Shown here one piece after another: positions 1 to 8,887 of a stretch of 64,000 bases of DNA (its first letter is position 1; each line of letters begins with the position of its first letter). Location: contig NZ_JACBYS010000001.1 in the NCBI RefSeq assembly GCF_013408245.1, positions 1,054,001 through 1,118,000 of the forward strand, read 5' to 3'. The position numbers were made by a program, and so were the translations under genes. The DNA is from Duganella sp. 1224 (GTDB lineage: Bacteria > Pseudomonadota > Gammaproteobacteria > Burkholderiales > Burkholderiaceae_D). The notes beneath the pieces are model-generated. The model was not told the DNA's origin. It saw only the letters and a program-made list of their open reading frames with translations, and searched no databases.

Positions 1-944
1 GCGCTCAGGTCTTTCAGGCCTTCATACAGTTCGTCGAAGCGGGCATCGAACTGGTTCAGCACTTCCTCGCTGCTGGTGTTGCGGCTGTAGGGCAGGGTGG
101 CGCCCCAGACTTTGTCGCGCTCGCCGCGCTCGGCGTCCTGGAAGAATTCATTGAAACCGGTGATCAGGTCGGCCTTGGTGAACAGCACGTAGACCGGGGC
201 GTGCACCTCCAGCCGTTCGGTCAGTTCCTGCACGCGCTGGCGCAGATTCTTGGCCAGGTTGATGGCGAACTCGGGACGGTTGCGGGTCAGTTCCGCCACG
301 CTGACGGCGATGATGATGCCGTTGATCGGCGCCTTCTTGCGGTATTTTTTCAGCAGGTCGAGGAAGCCGAACCACTCGCCGCGGTCTTCATCCACCACCG
401 AATAGCGGCCGGCGGTATCGAGCAGGATGCCGTCGGTGGTGAAGAACCAGTCGCAGTTGCGGGTGCCGCCCACGCCTTGCACGATTTTGCTGTCGGCGAA
501 AGGGAACTGCAGGCCGGAGCTGGCCACCGCCGTGCTTTTGCCGGCGGCCGGATTCCCGATGATCATGTACCACGGCAGTTCGTACAGCGCCGCGTTGCCG
601 GAGGTTTGCCCCAGCTTGGAATTTTTGATGGTGTTGATGGCCTCCAGCATGCGGGTGCGCAGCGCCTCGGTTTCCTGGCGTTGGGCCGGATCGGCCTTGA
701 CCGGCTTGGACGCCTGCTGCTCCAGCATGTCCCCCAGCTTGCCGGCGGCGCGCTGGGTCTTGCGGTAGCGCCAGTACCAGACGATGGCGCCAAACGCCAG
801 CGCGATCGCCAGCACGATCCACGGCACCGACGGCGGCCATTGCAGCAGCGCGCTGGCGAGGAACAGCAGCGCCGCGAAGGCCAGCCAGCCGATGACGATC
901 AGCGTGCGGCGTTGGGTCAGAAACAGCCAGAATTTTTGCATCAT
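1..944 (-). CDS. tssM: TssM (IcmF/VasK), T6SS inner-membrane complex ATPase-like subunit, N-terminal part
   Basis: This is the N-terminal 314 codons of TssM, the inner-membrane component that joins the TssJL complex and anchors the type VI sheath; the frame stays open to the window edge. Two hydrophobic segments lie near residues 15-35 and 42-60. A P-loop GNPAAGKST is at residues 130-138, followed by a Walker-B-like segment ILLDTAG. The region around FTKAD is typical of the IcmF N-terminal domain. Translation starts at one of two adjacent ATG codons (944 or 941); there is only a weak GAG upstream. It is the third gene of a leftward operon, 25 bp after the ketosynthase-like gene. The full protein is normally about 1,200 residues, so three quarters lie outside. 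The family call is secure; the state of the missing part is unknown. Confidence 0.93.
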   Translation of the reverse strand, partial: MMQKFWLFLTQRRTLIVIGWLAFAALLFLASALLQWPPSVPWIVLAIALAFGAIVWYWRYRKTQRAAGKLGDMLEQQASKPVKADPAQRQETEALRTRMLEAINTIKNSKLGQTSGNAALYELPWYMIIGNPAAGKSTAVASSGLQFPFADSKIVQGVGGTRNCDWFFTTDGILLDTAGRYSVVDEDRGEWFGFLDLLKKYRKKAPINGIIIAVSVAELTRNRPEFAINLAKNLRQRVQELTERLEVHAPVYVLFTKADLITGFNEFFQDAERGERDKVWGATLPYSRNTSSEEVLNQFDARFDELYEGLKDLS

Positions 945-969
945 GATTGGACTCGGTTGCTTTGGAATG

Positions 970-2409
970 TCATGCCGCTGGCGCCGGACGAACCAGCGCG
1001 GCGCTGCGGCGGTAAGGATCTTCGTTGCTGATGCTGAGCGCCGGGCCGCCGCGCTGCCGCACCTCGGCGTCGGCCACCGCCAGCGCGGTCAGCCAGGCGA
1101 CGGCGCCGCAACTGCCGCTGCCCGTGCCCATGCTGATGACGTCCGCGCCGGGATCGAGCTGCGGCGCGGCCGCCGTCACCACGTGCATCAGTTCTGTCAC
1201 GCGGGTGGTGCGGTGGCCGGTGTCGGCGGTCACCAGTTCGATGGCGGCGCCGTCCACCTGCGCTTCCTTCAGCACGTCGGCGATGGCGCTGGACAGGCAG
1301 GTGTCGGTGTCGCGCTTGACGGTGTCGGCGGAGGCGGCGCGGCGGCCGGTGTGCACCGCCTGCAGCACGCAGCCGTCGGCGTCGAGCTGCCGCGCCACCA
1401 CGGCGTCGGCCAGCAGCAGGCCGGCCGCGCCTTCGCCCGGTATGTGACCCTGCGGGCGCGCGGCGGTGTACAAGGCGTTTTGATTGGACAGGCGGCTGAC
1501 GGCGCTGTCGCTGAGCTGCGAAGCGGCGGCCATCACCAGCGCCAGCGTCGGTTGCCGCGGATTGGCGGCGCGCTGCAGCAGTTGCGCCAGCAGCGCGCCG
1601 GCATCGTCGTCCTGCTGCGGCATCGCGGGCGCAATCAGCGACTGCGGCCAGCCGGCCTGCGTGGCCAGCAGGCGTAGCCATTGCCAGCCGAGGTCGCGCT
1701 GCGCCGGTTGCCATTCCGCCGGCCACAAGACCAGCAGCTGCAGCACCGGCGGCGCCACCGCAGCCGGGGTGTCGGGTGGCAGGCGGCCCTGCTGGCGCGC
1801 CTGCTGCTGCTCCAGCCACGGCGCCAGGTCGCGGTGCAGCGTGGTGTGCGCCATCAGATCGGTCAGCACCGCGCTGGCCGCGCCAAGCGCGCGCCACTGG
1901 GCGGCGTCCAGGCGCGGATCGTCCAGCTGCTGCTGACGGCGCCATTGCTCCAGTTCCTCGCGCAGCGCCGCATCGCCGGCGTCGGGCAGGCGCGCGCTCA
2001 GGATAGGGTAGCCCTCGTCGTCATACAGTTCGCTGTCGAGCTGGGGGCGGGCCCGGTGTTCGGCCAGCGCGGCGCGCAATTCGTCGACCGATTCACCGTG
2101 CGGCGCGCGCACCGCGGTGGCGGCGATGGTCAACGCGGCCGGCAGCGGCGCGGCAGCCAGGGCCTCGGTCGCGGTGCTGGCGTTGCCGGCGATGGTGCTG
2201 GCCTCTGGCGCGGCTGGTGCGGTGGCGCGTGCCCATGCCTTGCGGCCGGCCCACCACGCCGTCAGCAGCAGCAGCGGCAGCACCAGCAGGTACAGCACCA
2301 GTTCACTGGTGGCCGGCATGCGATTTGTCTCGCGCCAGAACCAGATGGCGCCGCCCCAGCTGCCGCCAAACGCGAGGGCAGTCAAGGCAACGTTGCGTAA
2401 CCAGACCAT
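970..2409 (-). CDS. T6SS-locus membrane protein with degenerate ketosynthase (thiolase-fold) domain
   Basis: The 479-residue protein has two N-terminal hydrophobic segments (about residues 5-25 and 38-57), a charged middle region, and a C-terminal half that resembles beta-ketoacyl synthases. PGEGAAG at 324-330 matches the GEGA turn of that family. An AHGTST-like position reads TADTGH (394-399), and the GHxxGAAG position reads TGSGSCGA (429-436). The DTACSSS nucleophile motif is not visible and the second catalytic histidine is replaced, so condensing activity is unlikely. The start has a good upstream GAGGAG. It lies 16 bp after the M15 peptidase gene and 25 bp before tssM, so a structural or scaffolding role in the secretion apparatus is inferred. 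It could correspond to one of the unnamed accessory genes next to tagX and tssM in other T6SS clusters. No function is claimed. Confidence 0.7.
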   Translation of the reverse strand: MVWLRNVALTALAFGGSWGGAIWFWRETNRMPATSELVLYLLVLPLLLLTAWWAGRKAWARATAPAAPEASTIAGNASTATEALAAAPLPAALTIAATAVRAPHGESVDELRAALAEHRARPQLDSELYDDEGYPILSARLPDAGDAALREELEQWRRQQQLDDPRLDAAQWRALGAASAVLTDLMAHTTLHRDLAPWLEQQQARQQGRLPPDTPAAVAPPVLQLLVLWPAEWQPAQRDLGWQWLRLLATQAGWPQSLIAPAMPQQDDDAGALLAQLLQRAANPRQPTLALVMAAASQLSDSAVSRLSNQNALYTAARPQGHIPGEGAAGLLLADAVVARQLDADGCVLQAVHTGRRAASADTVKRDTDTCLSSAIADVLKEAQVDGAAIELVTADTGHRTTRVTELMHVVTAAAPQLDPGADVISMGTGSGSCGAVAWLTALAVADAEVRQRGGPALSISNEDPYRRSAALVRPAPAA

Positions 2410-2425
2410 TACTTGTCGTCTCCTC

Positions 2426-3259
2426 TTATTTCATCACGCCGGTGCGGCGCAGCTCCGTGTGCCCGAAGTCCATCATCTTCCAGCGCCCGCCCCAAGTCAG
2501 CCCCATCGATTCGGCCACTTCACCGTACAGCTGATAGCCGCGCATGGCCCACGGATCGCGTTCTGAAATGACCAGCTTGCCGTCGCGCAGGAATGCGCAG
2601 TCGGCAGCCAGGCCATATTGGTGCCAGCTCTGGAAAGCGGCGGCATTGGTCACGCTCGACCCCATCGCCGCCAGCGTGTTCTGGCGCTCCGGGCTGCGGT
2701 AACCTTCCAGCAGCGCCATGTCATAGCCATATTTTTCCTTCATGATGCGGAACACCATCAACAGGCGCTGCGCGTAGACGCTGTCCAGCAGCGCCCAGTC
2801 GCGGCTGGCCGACACCAGCATCGGCCGCTCCAGCTGCACCTCGGCGGTGGTGAACACCAGCGGCGGCAGCGCAGGCGGCGGCACCAGCTGCTCGCCCGCC
2901 AATAGCCCGGCCACTTGCGTGTTGACCTCGCGCGTCGAGCTGTCGAAGCCATTCAGCGACGGCCGCGCCAGCAACAGCGCCAGCAGCGGCGGCATCGTCA
3001 GCAGCGCCAGGCCGCCCAGGCACAGCAGGTAATGCTCGGCGAAAAAGTCGCGCAGACCGCCCACCGATGCCTTGCCGGTGCGACCCAACGCACCCAGTTC
3101 GGCGCGGCGGCGATCGGCCAGACGGCCCAGCTTTTGCTGCAGGCGCGCATTGGCCCCGGCCAGTGCCGACACCACGAATTCGCGCCCGGACGGGAACAGC
3201 ACCATCCAGCTGATGAAGCACGCGAGCACAAAATAAAGAGTTACCACCAGTAAAAACAC
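2426..3259 (-). CDS. tagX: M15-family peptidoglycan peptidase, TagX-like T6SS accessory protein
   Basis: The 277-residue protein has an N-terminal membrane anchor (about residues 3-24), a second hydrophobic segment near 78-98, and a C-terminal VanY/M15 metallopeptidase-like domain. Motifs include the GYRSPERQ segment, SWHQYGLAAD (zinc-ligand His and Asp of the SxHxxGxAxD pattern), and GLTWGGRW followed by DFGH, which carries the last zinc ligand. In Acinetobacter, TagX is a T6SS-encoded peptidoglycan hydrolase thought to open the wall for assembly; the same role is inferred here from family and operon position. The start is a GTG with GAGGG about 4-5 bases upstream; an overlapping ATG at 3261 is in another frame. 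It is the first gene of the leftward T6SS operon. Confidence 0.82.
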   Translation of the reverse strand: MFLLVVTLYFVLACFISWMVLFPSGREFVVSALAGANARLQQKLGRLADRRRAELGALGRTGKASVGGLRDFFAEHYLLCLGGLALLTMPPLLALLLARPSLNGFDSSTREVNTQVAGLLAGEQLVPPPALPPLVFTTAEVQLERPMLVSASRDWALLDSVYAQRLLMVFRIMKEKYGYDMALLEGYRSPERQNTLAAMGSSVTNAAAFQSWHQYGLAADCAFLRDGKLVISERDPWAMRGYQLYGEVAESMGLTWGGRWKMMDFGHTELRRTGVMK

Positions 3260-3330
3260 ATCACCCTCAGCGCAGACTAATGTCTAAAAAGCATTGCTCT
3301 GAGTATATATTAGGGATCTGACAAGCCCGC

Positions 3331-3388
3331 GCACGATTGAATTGCCGAGTCGTGCGGCACATTTTTCTTGTTTGTCGTAAAGTCGTGC
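3331..3388. promoter_or_regulatory. Inverted repeat in the divergent T6SS promoter region
   Basis: The 151-bp gap between the two divergent T6SS operons contains GCACGA (3331-3336), its inverted copy TCGTGC (3350-3355), and a third TCGTGC at 3383-3388. This arrangement could be an operator serving both operons. No protein can be assigned from sequence alone. Confidence 0.3.
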
Positions 3389-3410
3389 GAAATTAACAAG
3401 GGAGCTGATT

Positions 3411-4175
3411 TTGCAACGTGAAGAAGACCGCCGTCCGTCCAGCGGCCGTCCCAGCCTGCTGTCGCAGGCGCCGCAGGCGGAATCTGGGCGCACCAGCGTG
3501 TTTGATGGCCTGGAACGCCGGCCAGCAGGCGGCGCGTCGGCCGCGCCGGCCGCCAAGCGGGCCCGCAAGCCCGTGCTACTGGCGGCTGCCGTTGGCATCG
3601 TGGTGCTGGCCGCCGGTATTGGCATCTGGCTGGCCGCCGAGCCGGAACCGGTATTGACCGTGGCCGCCGCGCCGGCGGCTGCGCCTGCGCCGGCTGCGCC
3701 GTCCGCCGCCGCATCGGCGCCGGCAGCGCCCGCCGCCACTATCGTCGAAGACACGGCCGCCGTCAGTGCGCCAGCTGACGCCCGTTCGCTGAAAGAGGTG
3801 CTGAACGACATTCCGCCCAAGGCGCCGCACGCCGAGTTGACGGCGGCGTTGGAAAAGCCGCACAAGCCGGAGCACAAGAAAACCGAGAAGGCGGCGCAAA
3901 AGCCGGCGCAGGTCGCCAAGAAGACCGAGGCCAAGCCCAAGCCCAAAGCGCAGCCGGATAACGACGTCACGCTGCTGGCCGCGCTGATGACCCATGTGCA
4001 GTCGGCCAAGACGCCATCCAAGGAACCCTCGACGCCGGCCTACCAGCTGAAGCAATGCGGCCGCATGAACGAAGCGGGCGCCGCCCAATGCCGCGCCCAC
4101 CTGTGCGCGACCACCGCCAGCAAGGAGCCTGAGTGCAAGCAGCCGGCGGCGGTGAAAACTGCTGCCGAATCATGA
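3411..4175 (+). CDS. Membrane-anchored Ala/Pro/Lys-rich protein preceding vgrG
   Basis: The 254-residue protein has a cytoplasmic N-terminus of about 50 residues, one transmembrane segment (about 54-76), then a low-complexity Ala/Pro stretch and a Lys-rich stretch. The C-terminal region holds four cysteines (QCGRM, AQCRAHLC, ECKQ), which could form disulfides in the periplasm. Translation starts at TTG with AGGGAG seven bases upstream. The stop overlaps the vgrG ATG in an ATGA, so the two are translationally coupled. I do not recognise the family. Context suggests a cell-envelope accessory of the VgrG/effector operon, for example a wall-spanning or loading factor, but this is inference. Confidence 0.65.
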   Translation: MQREEDRRPSSGRPSLLSQAPQAESGRTSVFDGLERRPAGGASAAPAAKRARKPVLLAAAVGIVVLAAGIGIWLAAEPEPVLTVAAAPAAAPAPAAPSAAASAPAAPAATIVEDTAAVSAPADARSLKEVLNDIPPKAPHAELTAALEKPHKPEHKKTEKAAQKPAQVAKKTEAKPKPKAQPDNDVTLLAALMTHVQSAKTPSKEPSTPAYQLKQCGRMNEAGAAQCRAHLCATTASKEPECKQPAAVKTAAES

Positions 4176-7159
4176 GTGCCGCGCTTCAAACAGTCCTGTC
4201 CACACTGGCCCAGTTCTCCAGCGCCACCCGTCTGTACGAACTGAGCCTGGGTGGCGACGACGACACCGACTTGGGCTCCGGCGGCCTGCTGGTCGAAGCG
4301 TTTGCCGCCGACGACAGCGTGCAGGGCGTCGGCCCGCGCGACGTTATCGTGCTGTCCACCAACGCTTCGGTTGAACTGGCGCCGCTGCTGGGCAAGCAGG
4401 CCGCGCTGGCCGTCAGCCTGGCCGATGGCACGCGCACCCACTTCCGCGGCGAAATCACGCAAGCCGCCATGCTGGGCAGCGAAGGTGGCCTGGCGCGCTT
4501 CCGCCTGCGCCTGACGCCGTGGCTGTGGCGCCTGGGCCAGGTCCGCAACAGCCGCGTGTGGCAAGACCGCACGGTAGTGGAAATCGTCGACGAAATCTTC
4601 GAAGGCTATGCGCCGCGGGCGCAATGGCGCTGGAGCGAGGAAACTGAACCGTTCATGGCCGACGCCGTCGCGCGCAGCTACTGCTGCCAATACCGCGAAT
4701 CCGACCTGGAGTTCGTGCAACGCCTGCTGACCGAAGAAGGCCTGGCCTGGCGCTACGAACACACCGACGACGGCGTGGCCGTGGTGCTGTTTGCCGACAG
4801 CAGCCAGCTCAGCGCCACGCCGGAAGACGCCAGCAGCGTGGCCGGCGGGGGCATCCGCTTTCACGGCGCGCGCGTCGGTGAGGCGTCCGACACCATTCAG
4901 GCGCTGCAGGCGCGGCGCCGCGTGACGGCATCGCTCACCACCTTGCTCAGCTACGATTACAAGGCCAAGCAAGCCGTCAACGCCAGCACGCCGTCGCGGC
5001 TGCCATCCGGCAAGCTGCCGCCGCTGGAAAGTTACGACGTGCCCGGCCAATATGCCTACGCCAACGCCGCGCAGGCGCAGCGCTATGCCGACATCCAGAT
5101 GCAGGGCCGGGAAGCCGCCGCCCAGCTGTGGCATGGCCGCTCGACCGTGCGCACCATGGCCGCCGGCACCCGCTTCACGCTCACACAAGGGCCGCTGAGC
5201 ACAGACGGCGAGCAGGCCTACGTTCTGCTGCGCGTACGTAGCGTCGGCGTCAACAACCTGCCGTCGCCGGCGCAGCAGGCGCTGGCCGAGTTGTTCGGGC
5301 CGATTCCTGAACTGTTGCAAGGGGTAGCCGCCGACGCCCCCGACGACTTCGCCCTGACCATCGCCCAAGCGCGCCAGAGCGGCTACGCCAACCGTTTTGA
5401 CGCGGTGGCGGCCGACGTCATCTGGCGTCCGCAATTGCCGGGCAGCGACGGCCGCAGCCATCCGAAGCCGACCGCGCGCGGCGCCCAGAGCGCGATCGTG
5501 GTCGGCGCTGATGGCCTGAGCCACCCGGCCGGCGCCGACGAACTGTACTGCGACAAGCTGGGCCGCGTGCGCATCCGCTACCACTGGCAAGACAGCGGCG
5601 GCGCCACCTGCTGGGTGCGCGTGGCGCAGCGCTCGGCGGGCGGCGGCATGGGCAGCCAGTTCCTGCCGCGCATCGGCCAGGAGGTGCTGGTGCAATTCAT
5701 CGAGAACGACATCGACCGGCCCATCATCATCGGTGCGCTGTACAACGGCCAGGGCGAGGGCGGTGTGGCGCCTACGCCAGGGGGCGCCAACGACGGTGAC
5801 GACGCATCATCGATCTTCCAGCCCGCCTCGGATCATGCGGTGTCTGCCCAAGGCAACATTGCCGGCGGCAACAGCCCGCTGTGGCACGGTGCGTCGGGCG
5901 ACAGTAGCGGCCACCGTAACGCCGCCGCGCTGTGGGGCGTGCGCAGCAAGGAATTCGGCGGCTCCGGCTATAACCAGCTGCTATTCGACGACACCGACGC
6001 CCAAGGCCGCGTGCAGCTACGCTCCACCCACGCCGCCAGCGAACTGAATCTGGGCCACCTGATCCACAGCGCCGACAACTATCGCGGCAGTCTGCGCGGA
6101 CAGGGCGCCGAGTTGCGCACCGATGCTTACGGCGCAGTGCGCGCCGGCGCCGGCCTATTGATCTCCAGCTACAAACTCGATCACAGCGCCATGCGGCGCG
6201 ATCCGGCCGGCGACAACGCCGCCGGCATCGCGTTGCTCAAGCAAGCCGTCAAGCTAGGGGAAACCTTTAGTGACGCGGCCAAGACGCATGAAACCGTGGC
6301 GCTGGCCGGCCATATCGGCGCGGCCAAGGCGAACGCCAGCACGCTCGATCCGAACGCGCCGCCGCTGCAGGCGATGCTGACGGCGGTGTCGGGTATGGTC
6401 GGCAACGCCAGCCTCGACGCGGCCAAGGCCGATGCTGCGGAAAAGAAAACCGCACCGGGCGACGACCAGTTGCCGCACGCCAGCGCGCCGATCATCGCCA
6501 TCAGCGGCAAGCGCGGCATCGGCGTCACCTCCGGCGCGGCGGTGCAAATGGCCAGCGGCGAAACCATTTCGCTCATGAGCGGCAACGACAGCCAGCTCAT
6601 GGTCGGCGGCCAGCTGCGCGCGCACAGCGGCCAGGCTATCGGCGTGCTGGGCGGCGCGGTCAAGGCCGGCGAGGGCGGGCTGGGCATGCAGCTGGTCGCC
6701 GCCAAGGACGCCATTGACGTCCAGGCCCAGGCCGACGAACTGAAAGTGCAGGCGCGCGACGACATCAACATCGTCAGCGCTAACGCCAGCGTGGACTGGG
6801 CGGCGGCCAAGCGCATCAGCCTGTCCACCGCCGGCGGCGCCAACATCACCATCGAGGGCGGCAACATCACGGTGCAGTGCCCCGGCAAGTTGACTATCCA
6901 TGCCGGCAAGAAAAATTTTGGTGGCGCGGCCAGCCTTAGCGCGGACATGCCTTTGTTGCCACGCGGGACATTGGCGTTCGATGAAAAGTTCCAACTGTTG
7001 GATCCCGCTGGCGATCCTATCAAAAACATGCGCTATGCCATCGTCAAGGAGGACGGCGGCCGTATTGAAGGTGTCACCGACGGCGAAGGCCGAATTCCAC
7101 TGCAGAGCGGCTTCAGGCCGGAGAATTTGCAAATCGTTATTCTAGGTGTTGCGAAATAA
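4172..7159 (+). CDS. vgrG: VgrG (TssI) T6SS spike protein with C-terminal extension
   Basis: The 995-residue trimeric spike protein sits at the tip of the Hcp tube and carries effectors. The N-terminal third is the gp27-like part (CQYRESDLEFVQRLL around residues 170-185). The gp5-like OB fold follows near 455-535 (DKLGRVRIRYHW, then IGQEVLVQFI and DRPIIIGALYN). A long beta-helical DUF2345-type region reaches about residue 925. The last 65 residues (from LPRGTLAFDEKF) look like a separate small beta domain, which in other VgrGs can bind a cognate lipase effector. I chose the ATG at 4172, which overlaps the previous stop, over an in-frame start 13 codons upstream. The effector gene follows nine bases after the stop, which supports cargo pairing. 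Confidence 0.95.
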   Translation: MSAALQTVLSTLAQFSSATRLYELSLGGDDDTDLGSGGLLVEAFAADDSVQGVGPRDVIVLSTNASVELAPLLGKQAALAVSLADGTRTHFRGEITQAAMLGSEGGLARFRLRLTPWLWRLGQVRNSRVWQDRTVVEIVDEIFEGYAPRAQWRWSEETEPFMADAVARSYCCQYRESDLEFVQRLLTEEGLAWRYEHTDDGVAVVLFADSSQLSATPEDASSVAGGGIRFHGARVGEASDTIQALQARRRVTASLTTLLSYDYKAKQAVNASTPSRLPSGKLPPLESYDVPGQYAYANAAQAQRYADIQMQGREAAAQLWHGRSTVRTMAAGTRFTLTQGPLSTDGEQAYVLLRVRSVGVNNLPSPAQQALAELFGPIPELLQGVAADAPDDFALTIAQARQSGYANRFDAVAADVIWRPQLPGSDGRSHPKPTARGAQSAIVVGADGLSHPAGADELYCDKLGRVRIRYHWQDSGGATCWVRVAQRSAGGGMGSQFLPRIGQEVLVQFIENDIDRPIIIGALYNGQGEGGVAPTPGGANDGDDASSIFQPASDHAVSAQGNIAGGNSPLWHGASGDSSGHRNAAALWGVRSKEFGGSGYNQLLFDDTDAQGRVQLRSTHAASELNLGHLIHSADNYRGSLRGQGAELRTDAYGAVRAGAGLLISSYKLDHSAMRRDPAGDNAAGIALLKQAVKLGETFSDAAKTHETVALAGHIGAAKANASTLDPNAPPLQAMLTAVSGMVGNASLDAAKADAAEKKTAPGDDQLPHASAPIIAISGKRGIGVTSGAAVQMASGETISLMSGNDSQLMVGGQLRAHSGQAIGVLGGAVKAGEGGLGMQLVAAKDAIDVQAQADELKVQARDDINIVSANASVDWAAAKRISLSTAGGANITIEGGNITVQCPGKLTIHAGKKNFGGAASLSADMPLLPRGTLAFDEKFQLLDPAGDPIKNMRYAIVKEDGGRIEGVTDGEGRIPLQSGFRPENLQIVILGVAK

Positions 7160-7168
7160 GGACTCGTG

Positions 7169-8887
7169 ATGTCATCAGTACCACCCAACAGAGAGCGTGG
7201 CCAACAGGCGCGATTCGACGCCAATGGCAAGCCGACCTTCGACTGGCAACTGACCGGCAGCAGCTTGCTCGATACAGTCAAGCTGACTTTGCCGCCTATG
7301 GTTTCGCTGCCGATTATTTTTGTGCCCGGGATTATGGGCAGCAATTTAGCTGATTTGGACGGAGAGCCAGTTTGGCTGCTTAACAGTACAAGAGGACAGC
7401 CGATCGGGTTGGCATGGCGCTGGGCTAGCAAAGGCCCGGGGGCGCGCCAGCAAGTATTACATCCACAGCGGACGAATGTCTACAAGGACGGGAATGTGCC
7501 CAAGAAAATCGCGGGGTCAGTCAGCCGCCGCGAGACTTACACGGAACGTGGTTGGGGAGAGGTAGGTGAAACCAGCTATCATGAATTCTTGCTTTGGTTA
7601 GAAGATAAGATGAACGGGCAAGGGTTTAATCCAGCTCAATGGCAGGACTTTTTTTACACTTCCATCAGTGCCACGCCGACACCCGGAGCGCCCCGCCCTG
7701 AACCCAAACTTTATCCCGGCATTCCCATGGTAATGAATGGTTTGCCTGTGATGGCCGAGGAAGGGCATGTCACCGCTCCGATTATGTCTGATGATTTATT
7801 AAAGCGCGCTAAATGCCGCTTCCCTGTTTATGCCTGTGGCTACAACTGGCTTGCCTCCAATGAAGTGGCCGGAGCAAGGCTTAAGGCGCGAATAGAAAAA
7901 ATTATCGCGGAAAATAACAGAGGAGCTTACAAGTGTCATCAGGTGATATTAGTTACTCATTCAATGGGAGGACTCGTTGCCCGCTTTTGCGCACAGTTAC
8001 CTGGCATGCAGGATAAAATCGCGGGTGTTGTCCATGGTGTTATGCCTGCTGTCGGCGCTGCCGTTGCCTATCGACGTTGCAAGGTGGGAATGCGAGACGA
8101 GGATTTTGGCGCGGCGCTGGTGATAGGCTCTTCGGGGCAAGAGGTGACTGCTGTATTTGCGCAAGCGCCGGGAGCGCTGCAATTATTGCCGGCGCATGGG
8201 TATCGGCCACGCTGGCTATCGGTATCCGATTCACAGGGCAAGAACATTCTGAATCTGCCCGCTGCTGATCCCTATGAAGAAATTTATTTGGTTAAAGACC
8301 GTTGGTGGGGACTGGTGAGGGAAGAGTGGTTATCGCCGGCTAACGGAACGCCGATAGACTGGAATGAGTTCAGCAAAAACGTCATGCGAGCGAAAGATTT
8401 TCATAACAAAATCTCCGGGCGTTATCATCCGCATACATTCATTTACTATGGTGCGGGAGAGGGCGCGCAAGCCAGTTTTGAGAACATCAAGTGGCAGATG
8501 CGTAAAGGCTTGCTGCCAGAGCAGGGGAAACCACCGACAGAGCGTCAGGCTACCGTCTACACGCACAATATGGTGCGAGAGTCAGGCAAAAATAAGATCT
8601 TTGTTGGAGGGGCAACCGAAGTACAGTCAACTTACGGCCCGTTCGGTGGGAGCGTGGTTACCTATGACACCAGTTTTTGGGAAATTCAATGTGCCATGCA
8701 AGATGGCAGGGGAGATGGTACCGTGCCCGCAAGCTCCGGCATGGCGCCTCGACGTGATGGTGGAAGCCATATTCGCCAGCAGTTCCGGCTACATGGCTTT
8801 TCACATGAACCATCTTATAAAGATCCGACTGCACAACGTGTCACCCACTATGCAATAACAAAGATAGTCGCATTGGCTCAACTATGA
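7169..8887 (+). CDS. Predicted T6SS phospholipase effector, Tle4/PGAP1-like alpha/beta hydrolase
   Basis: The 572-residue protein begins with FVPGIMGSN, the oxyanion-loop segment of PGAP1/LCAT-like lipases, and has the nucleophile elbow THSMGGLV with Ser265. Likely acid and base are Asp516 (GDGTVP) and His542 or His546 (HGFSHEP). No signal peptide is present, as expected for cargo delivered by VgrG. The ATG at 7169 has AAGGA six bases upstream; a GTG one codon earlier is less likely. The gene lies between vgrG and a Tli4-like lipoprotein and overlaps the latter by ATGA, an effector-immunity arrangement. Base composition turns noticeably more AT-rich than in vgrG, suggesting a swapped cargo cassette. 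The Tle4 label rests on the PGAP1-like motif plus the Tli4-type neighbour. Confidence 0.85.
   Translation: MSSVPPNRERGQQARFDANGKPTFDWQLTGSSLLDTVKLTLPPMVSLPIIFVPGIMGSNLADLDGEPVWLLNSTRGQPIGLAWRWASKGPGARQQVLHPQRTNVYKDGNVPKKIAGSVSRRETYTERGWGEVGETSYHEFLLWLEDKMNGQGFNPAQWQDFFYTSISATPTPGAPRPEPKLYPGIPMVMNGLPVMAEEGHVTAPIMSDDLLKRAKCRFPVYACGYNWLASNEVAGARLKARIEKIIAENNRGAYKCHQVILVTHSMGGLVARFCAQLPGMQDKIAGVVHGVMPAVGAAVAYRRCKVGMRDEDFGAALVIGSSGQEVTAVFAQAPGALQLLPAHGYRPRWLSVSDSQGKNILNLPAADPYEEIYLVKDRWWGLVREEWLSPANGTPIDWNEFSKNVMRAKDFHNKISGRYHPHTFIYYGAGEGAQASFENIKWQMRKGLLPEQGKPPTERQATVYTHNMVRESGKNKIFVGGATEVQSTYGPFGGSVVTYDTSFWEIQCAMQDGRGDGTVPASSGMAPRRDGGSHIRQQFRLHGFSHEPSYKDPTAQRVTHYAITKIVALAQL

Noticed and set aside
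4040..5695. Long minus-strand frame opposite vgrG
   Set aside because: Composition is typical of an antisense shadow, and it crosses the start of vgrG and the end of the preceding gene.
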